From Marivirga arenosa (lineage in GTDB: Bacteria > Bacteroidota > Bacteroidia > Cytophagales > Cyclobacteriaceae), in assembly GCF_030503875.2 (NCBI RefSeq), contig NZ_CP129968.2, positions 124,001 through 188,000 on the forward strand: a stretch of 64,000 nucleotides of DNA, read 5' to 3'. Shown here in pieces: positions 44,729-54,130 of the stretch (position 1 is its first letter; each line of letters opens with the position of its first letter). The notes under the pieces were generated by a model. It was not told where the DNA came from, did no database searches, and worked only from the letters and a program-made list of their open reading frames with translations. The translations under genes and the position numbers were made by a program.

Positions 44729-45409
44729 TTATTTTATTCTTTCGCAATATTGTATAGCCTCCTTGCATTCTATGTCTAAGAATTCGTTCATTTCGAAAAA
44801 CTGATTTCTTATTGTCCAAACAAATCGAAATTCAGATTGAACTTGATACTTGTTGTCCTTTAGATACATTAGATCGATACCATTTCCAATCATCTCGTTG
44901 GTTCGTTTAGCCATTCCTGGTCCACCAATAATAAAATTCCCTTCTTCATTCGTAAAGTCCTTCGCAGAAAGTCCTTTAATTTCCTTTTCAATTATGCGTC
45001 CATCTTGATAGTTACAAAACCCTACAAATACTTGGTCATTTCCTAAAATACTATTTGAAATAGCAGCTGCAAAGTTGATAGGGTCTTTTATTCTAAACAC
45101 TCCGTCAGTTTCAAATTCATCCATTATACTTTGAGAATGAAGAAGGCTTGTCGAAAGCATATATCCATTTTTACCTACACGAGTCATTAAATGAAAAGTA
45201 AATCCTTCTTTGTCAGATTTACCTGTTATTGAACCGCCACCTTCAGATTTATCTCCACGAATTTCATCAGGATATTTTCTAAACTTATCAAACGAGCTGA
45301 TTCGCAATTTACCTTCATCAAAGAACAAGTCAATAAACTGCTTGTCCATATACCTATAAACGATAGGAAATTTAATGTTTAATGGTTTTCCTATTTGTAG
45401 ATTTATCAT
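44729..45409 (-). CDS. Accessory protein of unknown function, second gene of the bounded unit
   Basis: The 226-residue cytoplasmic protein opens FPIVYRYMDKQFIDLFFDEGKLRISSF, continues KFRKYPDEIRGDKSEGGGS, then has mixed alpha/beta sequence. The opening (tyrosine-arginine, helix, 'L..SSF..FR...DE..GD..EG') recalls DUF2971-like proteins, a group found with mobile and defence genes, but I cannot make a firm assignment. It begins 9 bases after the nuclease-like gene and shares its borders. An ADP-ribosyltransferase-like fold is a possible reading, not shown. Confidence 0.65.
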   Translation of the reverse strand: MINLQIGKPLNIKFPIVYRYMDKQFIDLFFDEGKLRISSFDKFRKYPDEIRGDKSEGGGSITGKSDKEGFTFHLMTRVGKNGYMLSTSLLHSQSIMDEFETDGVFRIKDPINFAAAISNSILGNDQVFVGFCNYQDGRIIEKEIKGLSAKDFTNEEGNFIIGGPGMAKRTNEMIGNGIDLMYLKDNKYQVQSEFRFVWTIRNQFFEMNEFLDIECKEAIQYCERIK

Positions 45410-45418
45410 AGTTTTAAA

Positions 45419-46036
45419 TTATGCTAATAAGTTACTGAGAAGGTCAAATTGTATTCGGTCATGATATTTAATCACATATGTTATCCTATCTATATTTTTT
45501 AAGTCTGATTCTCTTCGTCTCAGATAAGGAATAAGTTTGTTTTGAAGGTAATTATTGCTATTCAGAACTTGAATAAAAATTGAATATCGAAATTGGAGTT
45601 CGTCCACGTATTTACCGAGTTTGATAATATCTTTTTTTAATTGCTTTTTACCATTTGAGTGTTCAAGGGCTCTAAGTGTTTTAATCTCGCAAGCTATTAA
45701 TTGTTGATTGAGGGTATTTTGTTGTTCATGGAGAACGAAATCTGGATAGACTTCACTTAAACTTTGGTGTCTGAGGATAGAATTATCTTTTCTTATTTCA
45801 CCATTTAAGATCAGGTTTTCATAGGTATTTGATTCTGTTATAGTTCGCCAACGGTAATAAAACTCATAAGCAAACACTCGTTCTCCCATCTGTTGATTGA
45901 TTCCATATTGCCAAATTAAATATTGCCTATCAACTTGCGTTAATGCAGTTAGAAAGTCTTTGAAATAGAAGTCATAGCCATTTAGTATTGGTAATTCCTG
46001 TCCATCTTCAATTTGTGTATTATAAATTTCATTCAT
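45419..46036 (-). CDS. Putative PD-(D/E)XK-fold nuclease, first gene of the bounded unit
   Basis: The 205-residue protein has a readable PD-(D/E)XK core: an N-terminal helix with Glu in GERVFAYEFYYRWRT, then the strand YPDFVLH, and after a 17-residue loop the strand LIACEIKT (Pro-Asp ... Glu-x-Lys). A helical C-terminal half (KKQLKKDIIKLGKYVDEL, then strand RYSIFIQVL) fits the rest of the fold. Such small nucleases occur in restriction, phage-defence and mobile-element genes. No homologue recognised by name. The start lies 16 bases beyond the core of the right palindromic element. Confidence 0.65.
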   Translation of the reverse strand: MNEIYNTQIEDGQELPILNGYDFYFKDFLTALTQVDRQYLIWQYGINQQMGERVFAYEFYYRWRTITESNTYENLILNGEIRKDNSILRHQSLSEVYPDFVLHEQQNTLNQQLIACEIKTLRALEHSNGKKQLKKDIIKLGKYVDELQFRYSIFIQVLNSNNYLQNKLIPYLRRRESDLKNIDRITYVIKYHDRIQFDLLSNLLA

Positions 46037-46051
46037 TCATTGTTTTTTAAT

Positions 46052-46138
46052 GTGGCACAACAACTGTATATGTGCACCTTTGGTGCACATATACGTCCAA
46101 TATCGGAGATATAGTTACCCCTTGGTGACGATATATCT
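46052..46138. repeat. Double-hairpin element with inverted core, right border of the two-gene unit
   Basis: GTGGCACAACAAC (46052-46064) is the exact complement of the core at 44711-44723. Next to it, GTATATGTGCACC (46066-46078) and 46082-46094 are a perfect 13-bp inverted repeat with a 3-base loop, then AGATATAGTTACC (46107-46119) pairs imperfectly with 46124-46138. Read on the coding strand, the element ends in the core just before the start of the first gene. It looks like a shortened version of the left element. Confidence 0.6.
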
Positions 46139-46241
46139 ATTATGTCCTTCTAGTTCCAAAAAAATTGTTGAATTAGGTTTTGGTTGTAGATGAACTGATA
46201 TCATAAATGTAATAAAATTATTTTGAATGTATACAAAACAA

Positions 46242-46273
46242 AAAAGCCTGTAGCGTTTCCACCACAGGCTTTT
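46242..46273 (-). terminator. Intrinsic terminator of the BNR/VPS10-like gene
   Basis: AAAAGCCTGT and ACAGGCTTTT form a 10-bp stem with a 12-base loop; six T follow on the minus strand. It lies 22 bases after the stop at 46295. Confidence 0.88.
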
Positions 46274-46294
46274 ACATCATCATTAAAATTTAAC

Positions 46295-49200
46295 TTATTC
46301 TTTTACTTCAATTGCTTCGTACTCTTCAAAAAGGGAAAGATCTAATTCGCTGATTTTCTCTTGATAGGCTTTCCAGTCTTCTGCGAAGAATTTATTAAGG
46401 GCTTCAATAGCAGGCTTTAATGCTTCCTCAGCCTGCTTTTTCAAACGCTTCTGAGTATCACCCGGTTTATCAAAGCTAGCAGCAGTATAATAATACGCAT
46501 TTCCAATTCTATCGCCTATATCTGGAATTGGAGTTCTAATAATACCTTGCTTTTCGCTAAAGTCTTCACCAACAAATGGCTCAAACAATACCTCTAGGGA
46601 ATCCTTAATAGCCTTGCTTGCTTTAATCTCTTCTTTGAAGGCTTCTTTATCTTTTTCCTTCATCCATTTGATATAGTGATCAGCAGTTTCCTTAGCTTCC
46701 AAAATTCTTTGGCTTGCCTCATAAGCCGTTACTTGCATTTCCTCAATTTCTTTGATGAAATCATAACGTGCTTGCAAGTCTGCTCTATCTACCTCTAAAC
46801 GCGGATCGAACTGAACTTCTATCTCAGTAGAATCTTTATGTTCACCAAAGTGTAAAACCAATTTGTATTTACCCGGCATTACATCTACCCCACCTGCTTC
46901 TTCTGCATCTTCTTTCGTTAATCTTCTACTAGGCCCTCTGCTTCCTGCCTCATCCATTCTCCAATACATACGATGTAAGCCATTCTCTTTAGGTGTCTTA
47001 TTTCTCAATGTACGGATCAACTCTCCATCCATAGTATAAACCTTCAACTTTAATGAGTCATAAGAAACTTTCTTCTCATCATTTTCCTCTTCTTCCTCCT
47101 TCTTATCCTCTTCCTCTTCTTTTTGCTCAGGCTTATTGATCAGATAAGAAATCATGGCATTAGAGTTTCTATTTTCTCCATTAAAAAGGGCATTCGCTCC
47201 AAAGCGAGAACCACTCGGCTGCTGGTTTACCGCCTGATAGGCTGTAGGTGGAGTAAATAGTTTTAAGGGTTGATCTAATACAGATTTACCTTCTGTAGCC
47301 AGTTCTCTTAACGGACGGATATCATCCATCACATAGATTGCTCTACCAAAAGTTCCAATTACTAAATCATGCTCTCTTGGATGAATCATCATATCACGAG
47401 TAGGTACATTAGGGTAGTCATTGGTCCATTTTTGCCAATTCTGTCCTTTGTTGATACTGAAATACAAACCTCCATCGGTTCCTAAGAACATTAAGTTAGG
47501 CTCTTCAGGATCTTGCACTACACTTAACGTATAAGTCCATACCTCATCACCTGAAGTTAAATTAGTCCAGCTTTTACCATAATTGGTAGTGTGGAATAAA
47601 TAAGGTTTGAAATCGAAATTTCTATAATTATTCACTACCACAAATGCTTCTCCAGCATTATAAGTAGAAGCTTGGATTTGAGCTACCCATGATTCAGCAG
47701 GGAATCCCTTAATATTGGTACTTACCTTATTCCATGACTGACCACCATCTTGGGTTAGTTGAATGTTACCATCATCGGTACCCACCCATATCACTTCTTC
47801 TTTCAATGAAGATGGAGCGATAGCAGTAATGGTAGTATTATTTTCAGCCCCTGTAGCATCATAGGTTAATCCCCCACTTTCAAATTGCTTTTGTTTTTCT
47901 GGATCATTGGTTGTTAAATCTGGTGAGATAATTTCCCAAGTTTGTCCCTTGTCAGTAGTCTTATGTAAAAACTGACTTCCAAAATACACTGAGCTATTAT
48001 CAAATGGATTTTGAGCAATAGCTGCATTCCAGTTGAATCTTAATAAAACATCTTTTTCAGGATGCGTTGGTCTTACAATTTGATTATTGCCAGTTTCTCT
48101 ATCGTAGCGAACTACAAAACCTTGCTGTGATTGTGCAAATCCATATCTTGAATTATCAGGATCAGGTACTACATCAAAACCATCCCCAAAGGCTAACTCC
48201 TGGAAATAAGAATTACGGATACCTTGGGCTTTCCAAACGTAAGCTGGCCCGATCCAGCTACCATTGTCCTGCATACCCCCATAAACATTATAAGGATAAT
48301 CATTATCTACATTAATATGGTAGAACTGTCCTACTGGTAGATTTTGTACAAATCTCCAGGTTTCTCCTCCGTCATAAGTGATGTTTAATCCCCCGTCATT
48401 TCCATCTAACATCATATCAGGGTTTTTCGGGTGAATATACCAAGCATGGTGATCAGGGTGAACCCCTACATCAGTACCGTAAGCTGGCATTAATTCTTTA
48501 AATGACTTTCCGCCATCTTCACTCACATTTACATAAGTGAAAATGGTATACACTCTATTTTCATTAGAGGGATCAGCATACAATTCGGCATAATAAAATG
48601 GACGGTTTCCAATTTCACCCATATCTGAGTTGATCATTTCCCACTTATAACCGCCATCAGTTGATTTATATAAAGCATTTTTCTTTGATTCCACTAAAGC
48701 ATAAACCGTTTTAGAATCTGCAGCAGAAATCGCTAATCCTATTCTTCCTAAATCTCCTTTTGGAAGACCATCTTCATCCGTTAATTCTTTCCAGTTTTCA
48801 CCTCCATCAACTGTCATGTATAAACCAGAACCTGGACCACCGGATGTAAATGTCCATGGCTTTCTTCTATGTTCCCACATTGCTGCAAATAACTTATTCG
48901 GATTATTAGGATCCATAATCAGTTCCGCAACACCTGTTTTATTATCTACAAATAAGCTTTTCGTCCAGCTTTTACCACCATCAGTGGTTTTGAAAACACC
49001 TCTTTCAGGATGCTCTCCCCAGGGTGAACCGATAGCACCTACATAAACCGTATTGGGATTGCTAGGGTCAATTCTGATTCTATGAATATTACGAGTCTTT
49101 TCTAGGCCCATCAATTTCCAGCTTTTACCACCATCCATTGATTTGTATAAGCCATAACCTCCATTAGAACTATTTCTTGGGTTACCTTCACCAGTCCCAA

Positions 49201-49522
49201 CCCAGATCACATCCGGATTATCCTGCTGAATAGCTACTGCTCCAATTGATAAAATTTGTTCTTCATCGAAGACTGGTTTCCAGTCTACTCCTCCGCTTTC
49301 TGATTTCCAAAGGCCACCAGAAGCTGAGCCTACATACATTACTTGTGGATTATCATTCACCACATCAATGGCTGTAATACGTCCACTCATACCGGCTGGT
49401 CCGATACTGCGAACATCAATGCCTTTTAATTTCTCTAAGTCTACTTGTTGAGCAACTACTGTAAAATAGCAGCAGAAGGCTAACAAGAAGCTAATCCATA
49501 GTTTTATTGAAGGTTTCCTCAT
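46295..49522 (-). CDS. Secreted beta-propeller protein with BNR/Asp-box repeats (VPS10/sortilin-like)
   Basis: The 1075-residue protein has a signal peptide (LWISFLLAFCCYFTVVAQ) and two large beta-propellers built from about eleven Asp-box hairpins of the type S-x-D-G-G-x-x-W (LYKSMDGGKSWK, VFKTTDGGKSWT, LYKSTDGGYKWE, QLTQDGGQSWNK and others). After residue 790 comes an acidic stretch (EQKEEEEDKKEEEEENDEKK) and then a Fn3-like and helical C-terminal region. Such proteins are annotated as glycosyl hydrolase/VPS10 domain proteins in Bacteroidota; a carbohydrate role is plausible but no catalytic residues are evident. Confidence 0.85.
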   Translation of the reverse strand: MRKPSIKLWISFLLAFCCYFTVVAQQVDLEKLKGIDVRSIGPAGMSGRITAIDVVNDNPQVMYVGSASGGLWKSESGGVDWKPVFDEEQILSIGAVAIQQDNPDVIWVGTGEGNPRNSSNGGYGLYKSMDGGKSWKLMGLEKTRNIHRIRIDPSNPNTVYVGAIGSPWGEHPERGVFKTTDGGKSWTKSLFVDNKTGVAELIMDPNNPNKLFAAMWEHRRKPWTFTSGGPGSGLYMTVDGGENWKELTDEDGLPKGDLGRIGLAISAADSKTVYALVESKKNALYKSTDGGYKWEMINSDMGEIGNRPFYYAELYADPSNENRVYTIFTYVNVSEDGGKSFKELMPAYGTDVGVHPDHHAWYIHPKNPDMMLDGNDGGLNITYDGGETWRFVQNLPVGQFYHINVDNDYPYNVYGGMQDNGSWIGPAYVWKAQGIRNSYFQELAFGDGFDVVPDPDNSRYGFAQSQQGFVVRYDRETGNNQIVRPTHPEKDVLLRFNWNAAIAQNPFDNSSVYFGSQFLHKTTDKGQTWEIISPDLTTNDPEKQKQFESGGLTYDATGAENNTTITAIAPSSLKEEVIWVGTDDGNIQLTQDGGQSWNKVSTNIKGFPAESWVAQIQASTYNAGEAFVVVNNYRNFDFKPYLFHTTNYGKSWTNLTSGDEVWTYTLSVVQDPEEPNLMFLGTDGGLYFSINKGQNWQKWTNDYPNVPTRDMMIHPREHDLVIGTFGRAIYVMDDIRPLRELATEGKSVLDQPLKLFTPPTAYQAVNQQPSGSRFGANALFNGENRNSNAMISYLINKPEQKEEEEDKKEEEEENDEKKVSYDSLKLKVYTMDGELIRTLRNKTPKENGLHRMYWRMDEAGSRGPSRRLTKEDAEEAGGVDVMPGKYKLVLHFGEHKDSTEIEVQFDPRLEVDRADLQARYDFIKEIEEMQVTAYEASQRILEAKETADHYIKWMKEKDKEAFKEEIKASKAIKDSLEVLFEPFVGEDFSEKQGIIRTPIPDIGDRIGNAYYYTAASFDKPGDTQKRLKKQAEEALKPAIEALNKFFAEDWKAYQEKISELDLSLFEEYEAIEVKE

Positions 49523-49626
49523 AGTAAAATTTAAGTTTGAATCAATCTCGTAAAAGCTAAGCTTAGATGCAAACGCTTTTTACGCCAAGGGTAAATATGC
49601 TTTGTGGAAGAGCATCTTAATGAGCT

Positions 49627-49650
49627 TGGTCCAAGCGGACGCTTGAACCA
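49627..49650. repeat. REP-like palindrome, copy 3
   Basis: TGGTCCAAGCG and CGCTTGAACCA pair at 10 of 11 positions around GA. It lies in the 244-base gap between the BNR protein and the divergent outer-membrane protein gene; the rest of the gap holds no gene. Confidence 0.6.
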
Positions 49651-49766
49651 AAAAAGATTGGAGATGAAATAGAAGTGTATAATTTTATGATTAATGTGAT
49701 TCAGTTCACAATTTCTGTATTAGGAAACAGTTAACTATAAAAGAAACAAGCTTAAAACATCAACCT

Positions 49767-50402
49767 ATGAAAACCACCTTAGCATTTATTCTTTTCTTGT
49801 GCTCCCCGATTATCACTAATGCACAATTGGAACCAGAGCCAGTAAAACCAGTTCAATTCGCAGCAAAAATAGGAATTGGACTCACGGCATTTCATGTGAC
49901 AGGTTATCACACAGAGAATTATCCCGCAACTGCCATTCGCCTAGGTGGTATGATCACCAAGCCTGTTATTAATGATAGATTTAAGATAGGCTTAGGATAT
50001 AATATCTTTTATCGTGATAAAAGCGAATCACCACTTGATGGAATTTATTATTATGGTCGAGGTAATCCTTTACATAGATTAGATGACACAGCTATTCAAA
50101 GACATCTTGCATTTGAGTTTCCTATTACTTTTCATTATTCATTAAGTTACAGTCAATCCGTTTCAGCAGGGTTCATGTTAAGACAGTGGGCACCTAGTAA
50201 AAAGGTGGATTTATTATCCTCACAAACGGAATATGGTATTGTAATAGGGTTTAAGCAGAATCTTGTTATGGGAATGAGTGTAGGTATTGACTTACATACG
50301 GGTTTTGATTTTTACGATGCTTTACTTGTAACACCAAGAAGAAATGGTAGAATAGGCATTAATAATCATTCGATATTATTAACTGCTGGCTATGATTTTT
50401 AA
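49767..50402 (+). CDS. Probable outer-membrane beta-barrel protein, 211 aa
   Basis: A signal peptide (TTLAFILFLCSPIITNAQ) is followed by glycine- and aromatic-rich alternating strands (FAAKIGIGLTAFHVTGYH, RFKIGLGYNIFYRDK, HLAFEFPITFHYSLSYSQSVSAGFMLRQW, VIGFKQNLVMGMSVGIDLHTGFDFYD) and a closing strand ending TAGYDF, which is suitable for insertion by BamA. No specific family recognised. Confidence 0.65.
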   Translation: MKTTLAFILFLCSPIITNAQLEPEPVKPVQFAAKIGIGLTAFHVTGYHTENYPATAIRLGGMITKPVINDRFKIGLGYNIFYRDKSESPLDGIYYYGRGNPLHRLDDTAIQRHLAFEFPITFHYSLSYSQSVSAGFMLRQWAPSKKVDLLSSQTEYGIVIGFKQNLVMGMSVGIDLHTGFDFYDALLVTPRRNGRIGINNHSILLTAGYDF

Positions 50403-50448
50403 GTCCTAATAATCAATTCAAGTAGATTCTCGGTAATCTGCCTATTAA

Positions 50449-50472
50449 TGGTCCAAGCGAACGCTTGAACCA
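50449..50472. repeat. REP-like palindrome, copy 4
   Basis: TGGTCCAAGCG and CGCTTGAACCA around AA; it differs from copy 3 only in the spacer. Confidence 0.6.
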
Positions 50473-50499
50473 ATAGAGAATGGGTTTATAAAGCACAAT

Positions 50500-50521
50500 A
50501 GTTCAAGCGTCCGCTTGGACT
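50500..50521. repeat. REP-like palindrome, copy 5
   Basis: AGTTCAAGCGTCCGCTTGGACT is copy 3/4 in the reverse orientation. It stands 27 bases after copy 4, so the two can pair with each other as a head-to-head doublet. Confidence 0.6.
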
Positions 50522-50539
50522 ATTATACTAAAGTGCTGA

Positions 50540-51016
50540 TTATCTCTTTCTATAATCCACTGCCTTCATATTTCCTTCTTCATCTATAATATGTGTTTCT
50601 TTACCGGGTACAACATCCGTATTTTGAGCTGAAGCGCAAGTCCAGTAGCCCTGCTCATTTTGATGTACAACAAAAGTGAAAATGGTATTTCGATCTTGAG
50701 CTTGAACATCATTTACATTAGTTTGTCCTTCTAGATGGACTCTGGCATTTACCACAGCTATAGAATCAGACAAGTATTTTACTTTTGATTTTCTTAAAGT
50801 TAAGGTAGAGTCTTTGAAAATGACTTTCAGGCCATAATCATGAGCTTGAAATATAGATTCTCTGTCATGCCACCATAGCCCAGTAACATTTATAAATTCT
50901 GCATCCTCATCAAAAATAGAAGCTAATTTCCTGGCATCTTTTTCATTCCAGGCATCGATGAAAGTATTGGGTATATCTTCTGGAGAATTCAATTCTAAAT
51001 GATCCATAGTATTCAT
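50540..51016 (-). CDS. SnoaL/NTF2-like protein (SgcJ/EcaC family)
   Basis: From the ATG at 51016 the protein has 158 residues (an in-frame TTG at 51034 adds six). It shows the cone-shaped SnoaL pattern: an N-terminal helix IPNTFIDAWNEKDARKLASIFDEDAEFINVTGLWWHDRESIFQAHDYGL, then curved strands SIAVVNARVHLEG and NTIFTFVVHQNEQGYWTCASAQNTDVV. Such proteins are small enzymes or ligand-binding proteins; function unassigned. It lies between the palindromic repeats and infB and is read in the same direction as infB. Confidence 0.8.
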   Translation of the reverse strand: MNTMDHLELNSPEDIPNTFIDAWNEKDARKLASIFDEDAEFINVTGLWWHDRESIFQAHDYGLKVIFKDSTLTLRKSKVKYLSDSIAVVNARVHLEGQTNVNDVQAQDRNTIFTFVVHQNEQGYWTCASAQNTDVVPGKETHIIDEEGNMKAVDYRKR

Positions 51017-51045
51017 ACGGTTTCGAATCCACAATAGATATAAAA

Positions 51046-51077
51046 AAAGCCGATTGAAAATTAATCCAATCGGCTTT
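51046..51077 (-). terminator. Intrinsic terminator of the rimP-nusA-infB operon
   Basis: AAAGCCGATTG pairs with CAATCGGCTTT (11 bp, 10-base loop); a run of seven T follows on the minus strand. It is 22 bases beyond the infB stop. Confidence 0.88.
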
Positions 51078-51098
51078 GTATATGATTTGAATTAGCTA

Positions 51099-54077
51099 TT
51101 AAAGCTTTCTTTTTACTTCTCTTTCTTCGAAACCTTCGATTATATCTCCTTCTTTGATGTCGTTATAGCCTTTTATACTAATACCACACTCATATCCTTT
51201 CTTCACTTCCTGAACATCATCTTTGAAACGCTTCAATTGATCAATTTCTCCTTCGTACTTCACAATACCTTCTCTAATTAATCTGATCTTATTATTACGC
51301 TTCACATAACCGTCTGTTACCATACAACCCGCAACAGTACCGATTTTAGAGATTTTAAAGATTTCACGAACCTCTATATTACCCGTAATTACTTCTTCAG
51401 TAGTTGGTGCCAACATACCTTCCATTGCATCTTTGATCTCATTAATCGCATCGTAGATGATAGAGTATAACCTGATTTCGATTTCTTCATTCTCTGCTAT
51501 TCTTCTAGCATTTTGAGAAGGTCGAACCTGGAAACCTAAGATAATCGCATCGGATGCAGAAGCTAATAATACATCAGATTCTGAAATCTGCCCTACAGCT
51601 TTATGGATAATGTTAACTTGAACTTCTTCAGTAGAAAGCTTCAACAATGAATCAGATAAGGCTTCGATTGAACCATCCACATCACCTTTGATGATCACAT
51701 TCAATTCCTTAAATGAACCAATTGCCAATCTACGGCCAATTTCATCAAGCGTAATATGCTTCTTAGTACGCATGCTTTGCTCACGCTGGATTTGCTCACG
51801 CTTATTCGCAATATCTCTTGCTTCACGATCACTTTCCATAACGTTAAAACGGTCACCTGCTTGTGGTGCTCCATCTAAACCAAGCATCAATACTGGTGTT
51901 GAAGGACCTGCCTCATCCACTTTTTTACCTTTGTGGTCAAACATTGCTTTCACCTTGCCGTAATGAGCACCTGCTAATACCACATCTCCTACTCTCAAGG
52001 TACCTGCTTGAACCATTATAGTAGTTACATAACCTCTACCTTTATCTAACTCAGCCTCTACTACAGTACCTACAGCAGATTTAGCTGGATTTGCTTTCAA
52101 TTCAAGTACTTCAGCTTCTAATAATACTTTCTCTAATAAGTCTTCAATACCAGCTCCTGTTTTGGCCGATACTTCCTGGCACTGGTATTTACCACCCCAG
52201 TCTTCTACTAGAATATTAATGTTTGCTAATTCTTCCTTAATTTTATCAGGGTTAGCATTTGGCTTATCTACTTTGTTAATAGCAATTACCATTGGTACGC
52301 CTGCAACCTGAGCATGGTTAATTGCCTCTTTCGTTTGAGGCATCACAGCATCATCAGCAGCTACCACTATTATGGCAACGTCAGTGATCTTAGCACCACG
52401 AGCACGCATAGCTGTAAAGGCCTCGTGACCTGGAGTATCTAAGAATGCCACTTTTTTACCAGAATCGGTCATTACATCATATGCACCAATGTGCTGTGTA
52501 ATACCACCGGCTTCACCTGCAGTTACTTTTGATTCCCTAATAAAATCTAGTAATGATGTTTTACCGTGGTCAACGTGCCCCATGATCGTAACGATCGGAG
52601 CTCTATCTGTAAGATCTTCTGGTCTATCTTCTTCTTCAACAACCTCCGTTTCATCATCTGCTTCAGTGAATTTAACATCATAGCCAAATTCATCCGCAAT
52701 TATAGTGATGGTTTCTGCATCTAATCTTTGATTAATAGAAGCAAAAATACCAAGGTTCATACATTTACCTATAACATCATTTACACTTACATCCATCAAT
52801 GATGCCAAGTCATTTGCTGATATGAACTCTGTTGTTTTAAGGATTTTAGCTTCTTGCTCTTGCTGTTGAAGATCTCCTTCTCTTTTATCAGCCTGAGTTT
52901 GACGCTTTTCCTTTCTATATTTTGATCTATTACCGCTAGCTCCTGGTGATTTACCACTCAAACGAGCCATCGTTTGTTTAATTTGCTCTTGGATTTCCTT
53001 TTCCGTAGGCTCAGCCTTTTCTACTCTACCTTTTCTACCTCTATTTCTGTCGCTTCCGCCACCTCTATTTGCGCCTTGGCCTTGACCACCACCTTTTGCT
53101 CTTGCATCTTGTGGTTTATTGCTGGCGATTCTCTTTCTAGGTCGTTTTCCTCTTCTATTTTCTTTCTTATCATCAGAAGAAGCAACTGGCTTAACGCCTT
53201 TTTTACCCTTTTTCTCTTTCTCTTTCGGTAATTCAATTTTACCTAATACAGTAAGTCCTTTAAGAGAATCTGCTTTTGCTGAAATCGTGGAATCCTTTTG
53301 TTCCTCCACTGATTTAGATTCTTTATCAGATTTCTCATCAGTTTTAGGTTTTTCAGCTTTTGGAGCTTCTTCTTTCTTCTCTTCTTTAGGAGTTTCCTTC
53401 TTTTCTTCAGCTTTAGGTTGCTCTGGCTCTTTTTCCTTTTTCTCCTCTACCTTTGGCTCTTCTTTTTCTGCCTTAGGAGCCTCAACTTTTTTATCTTCTT
53501 TTGGAGTTTCTTCTTTCTTCTCTTCACCTTTTACTTCTGGCTTTTCTTCTTTAGGTTCCTCTTTAGGCTTCTTAGGCTCTTCTTTTGGAGTTTCTTCCTT
53601 TTTCTTAGCCTTTTTATCATCTAGGTCAATTTTACCTAATACTTTGGGGCCAGAAAGTTTATGGCTTTCAGATCTGTAAACGTCATCTTCCTTTTTCTCT
53701 TCCTCTTTTTTAGCAGATGATTCTTCTACAGGCTTTTGCTCTGCTGCTGGCTTTTCTTTTGATTCACCAGCATTTTTGATCAATACTTTGTCTTCATCAT
53801 CTTCCTTTTCCGCCTCTTTGCTTTTTTCTGCCTCTGAATCGATGACCACATTGCTATTATGCTTTTTACCAATGGACAGACTGGATGCTTCCTCTTTCTC
53901 TTGTGCAGAGGAGGCAAACTCTTTTGCGAGCATACCAAATTGCTCTTCTGATATTTTGGAGTTTGGTTTACTATCCACCTCATAACCTTTTTTGCCCAAG
54001 AAGTCTGTGATTGTAGATAATCCTACATTCAATTTTCTTGCCGCAAGGCTGAGTCGCATCATTTTTTCTTCTGACAT
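51099..54077 (-). CDS. infB: Translation initiation factor IF-2
   Basis: The 992-residue protein has a short N-terminal IF2_N helical domain ([29 protein letters not shown]), then a long lysine/glutamate-rich low-complexity region (about residues 60-400, with a Gly/Arg-rich patch), a second IF2_N domain ([23 protein letters not shown]), the GTPase domain with G1 GHVDHGKT (500-507), G3 DTPGHEAF and G4 NKVDK, then domains II-IV. It places initiator tRNA on the 30S subunit. It is last in the operon; ORFs on the other strand across the K/E region are translation shadows. Confidence 0.97.
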   Translation of the reverse strand: MSEEKMMRLSLAARKLNVGLSTITDFLGKKGYEVDSKPNSKISEEQFGMLAKEFASSAQEKEEASSLSIGKKHNSNVVIDSEAEKSKEAEKEDDEDKVLIKNAGESKEKPAAEQKPVEESSAKKEEEKKEDDVYRSESHKLSGPKVLGKIDLDDKKAKKKEETPKEEPKKPKEEPKEEKPEVKGEEKKEETPKEDKKVEAPKAEKEEPKVEEKKEKEPEQPKAEEKKETPKEEKKEEAPKAEKPKTDEKSDKESKSVEEQKDSTISAKADSLKGLTVLGKIELPKEKEKKGKKGVKPVASSDDKKENRRGKRPRKRIASNKPQDARAKGGGQGQGANRGGGSDRNRGRKGRVEKAEPTEKEIQEQIKQTMARLSGKSPGASGNRSKYRKEKRQTQADKREGDLQQQEQEAKILKTTEFISANDLASLMDVSVNDVIGKCMNLGIFASINQRLDAETITIIADEFGYDVKFTEADDETEVVEEEDRPEDLTDRAPIVTIMGHVDHGKTSLLDFIRESKVTAGEAGGITQHIGAYDVMTDSGKKVAFLDTPGHEAFTAMRARGAKITDVAIIVVAADDAVMPQTKEAINHAQVAGVPMVIAINKVDKPNANPDKIKEELANINILVEDWGGKYQCQEVSAKTGAGIEDLLEKVLLEAEVLELKANPAKSAVGTVVEAELDKGRGYVTTIMVQAGTLRVGDVVLAGAHYGKVKAMFDHKGKKVDEAGPSTPVLMLGLDGAPQAGDRFNVMESDREARDIANKREQIQREQSMRTKKHITLDEIGRRLAIGSFKELNVIIKGDVDGSIEALSDSLLKLSTEEVQVNIIHKAVGQISESDVLLASASDAIILGFQVRPSQNARRIAENEEIEIRLYSIIYDAINEIKDAMEGMLAPTTEEVITGNIEVREIFKISKIGTVAGCMVTDGYVKRNNKIRLIREGIVKYEGEIDQLKRFKDDVQEVKKGYECGISIKGYNDIKEGDIIEGFEEREVKRKL

Positions 54078-54130
54078 AAATGCTTTGTATTCTGCTAAAA
54101 AATTATTGAGTTTGAGTAATCAATAAGATC

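Noticed and set aside
44601..44804. Plus-strand frame of 67 codons across the left palindromic element
   Set aside because: It runs through the palindrome and into the end of the leftward gene; no protein-like character. The structure is explained by the repeat.
53119..53679. Long open frame on the plus strand (186 codons) and its neighbours at 52974, 53418 and 53776
   Set aside because: These lie antisense to the lysine/glutamate-rich region of infB, where codon bias (AAA, GAA) leaves the other strand free of stops. The translations are Ser/Phe/Leu repeats.
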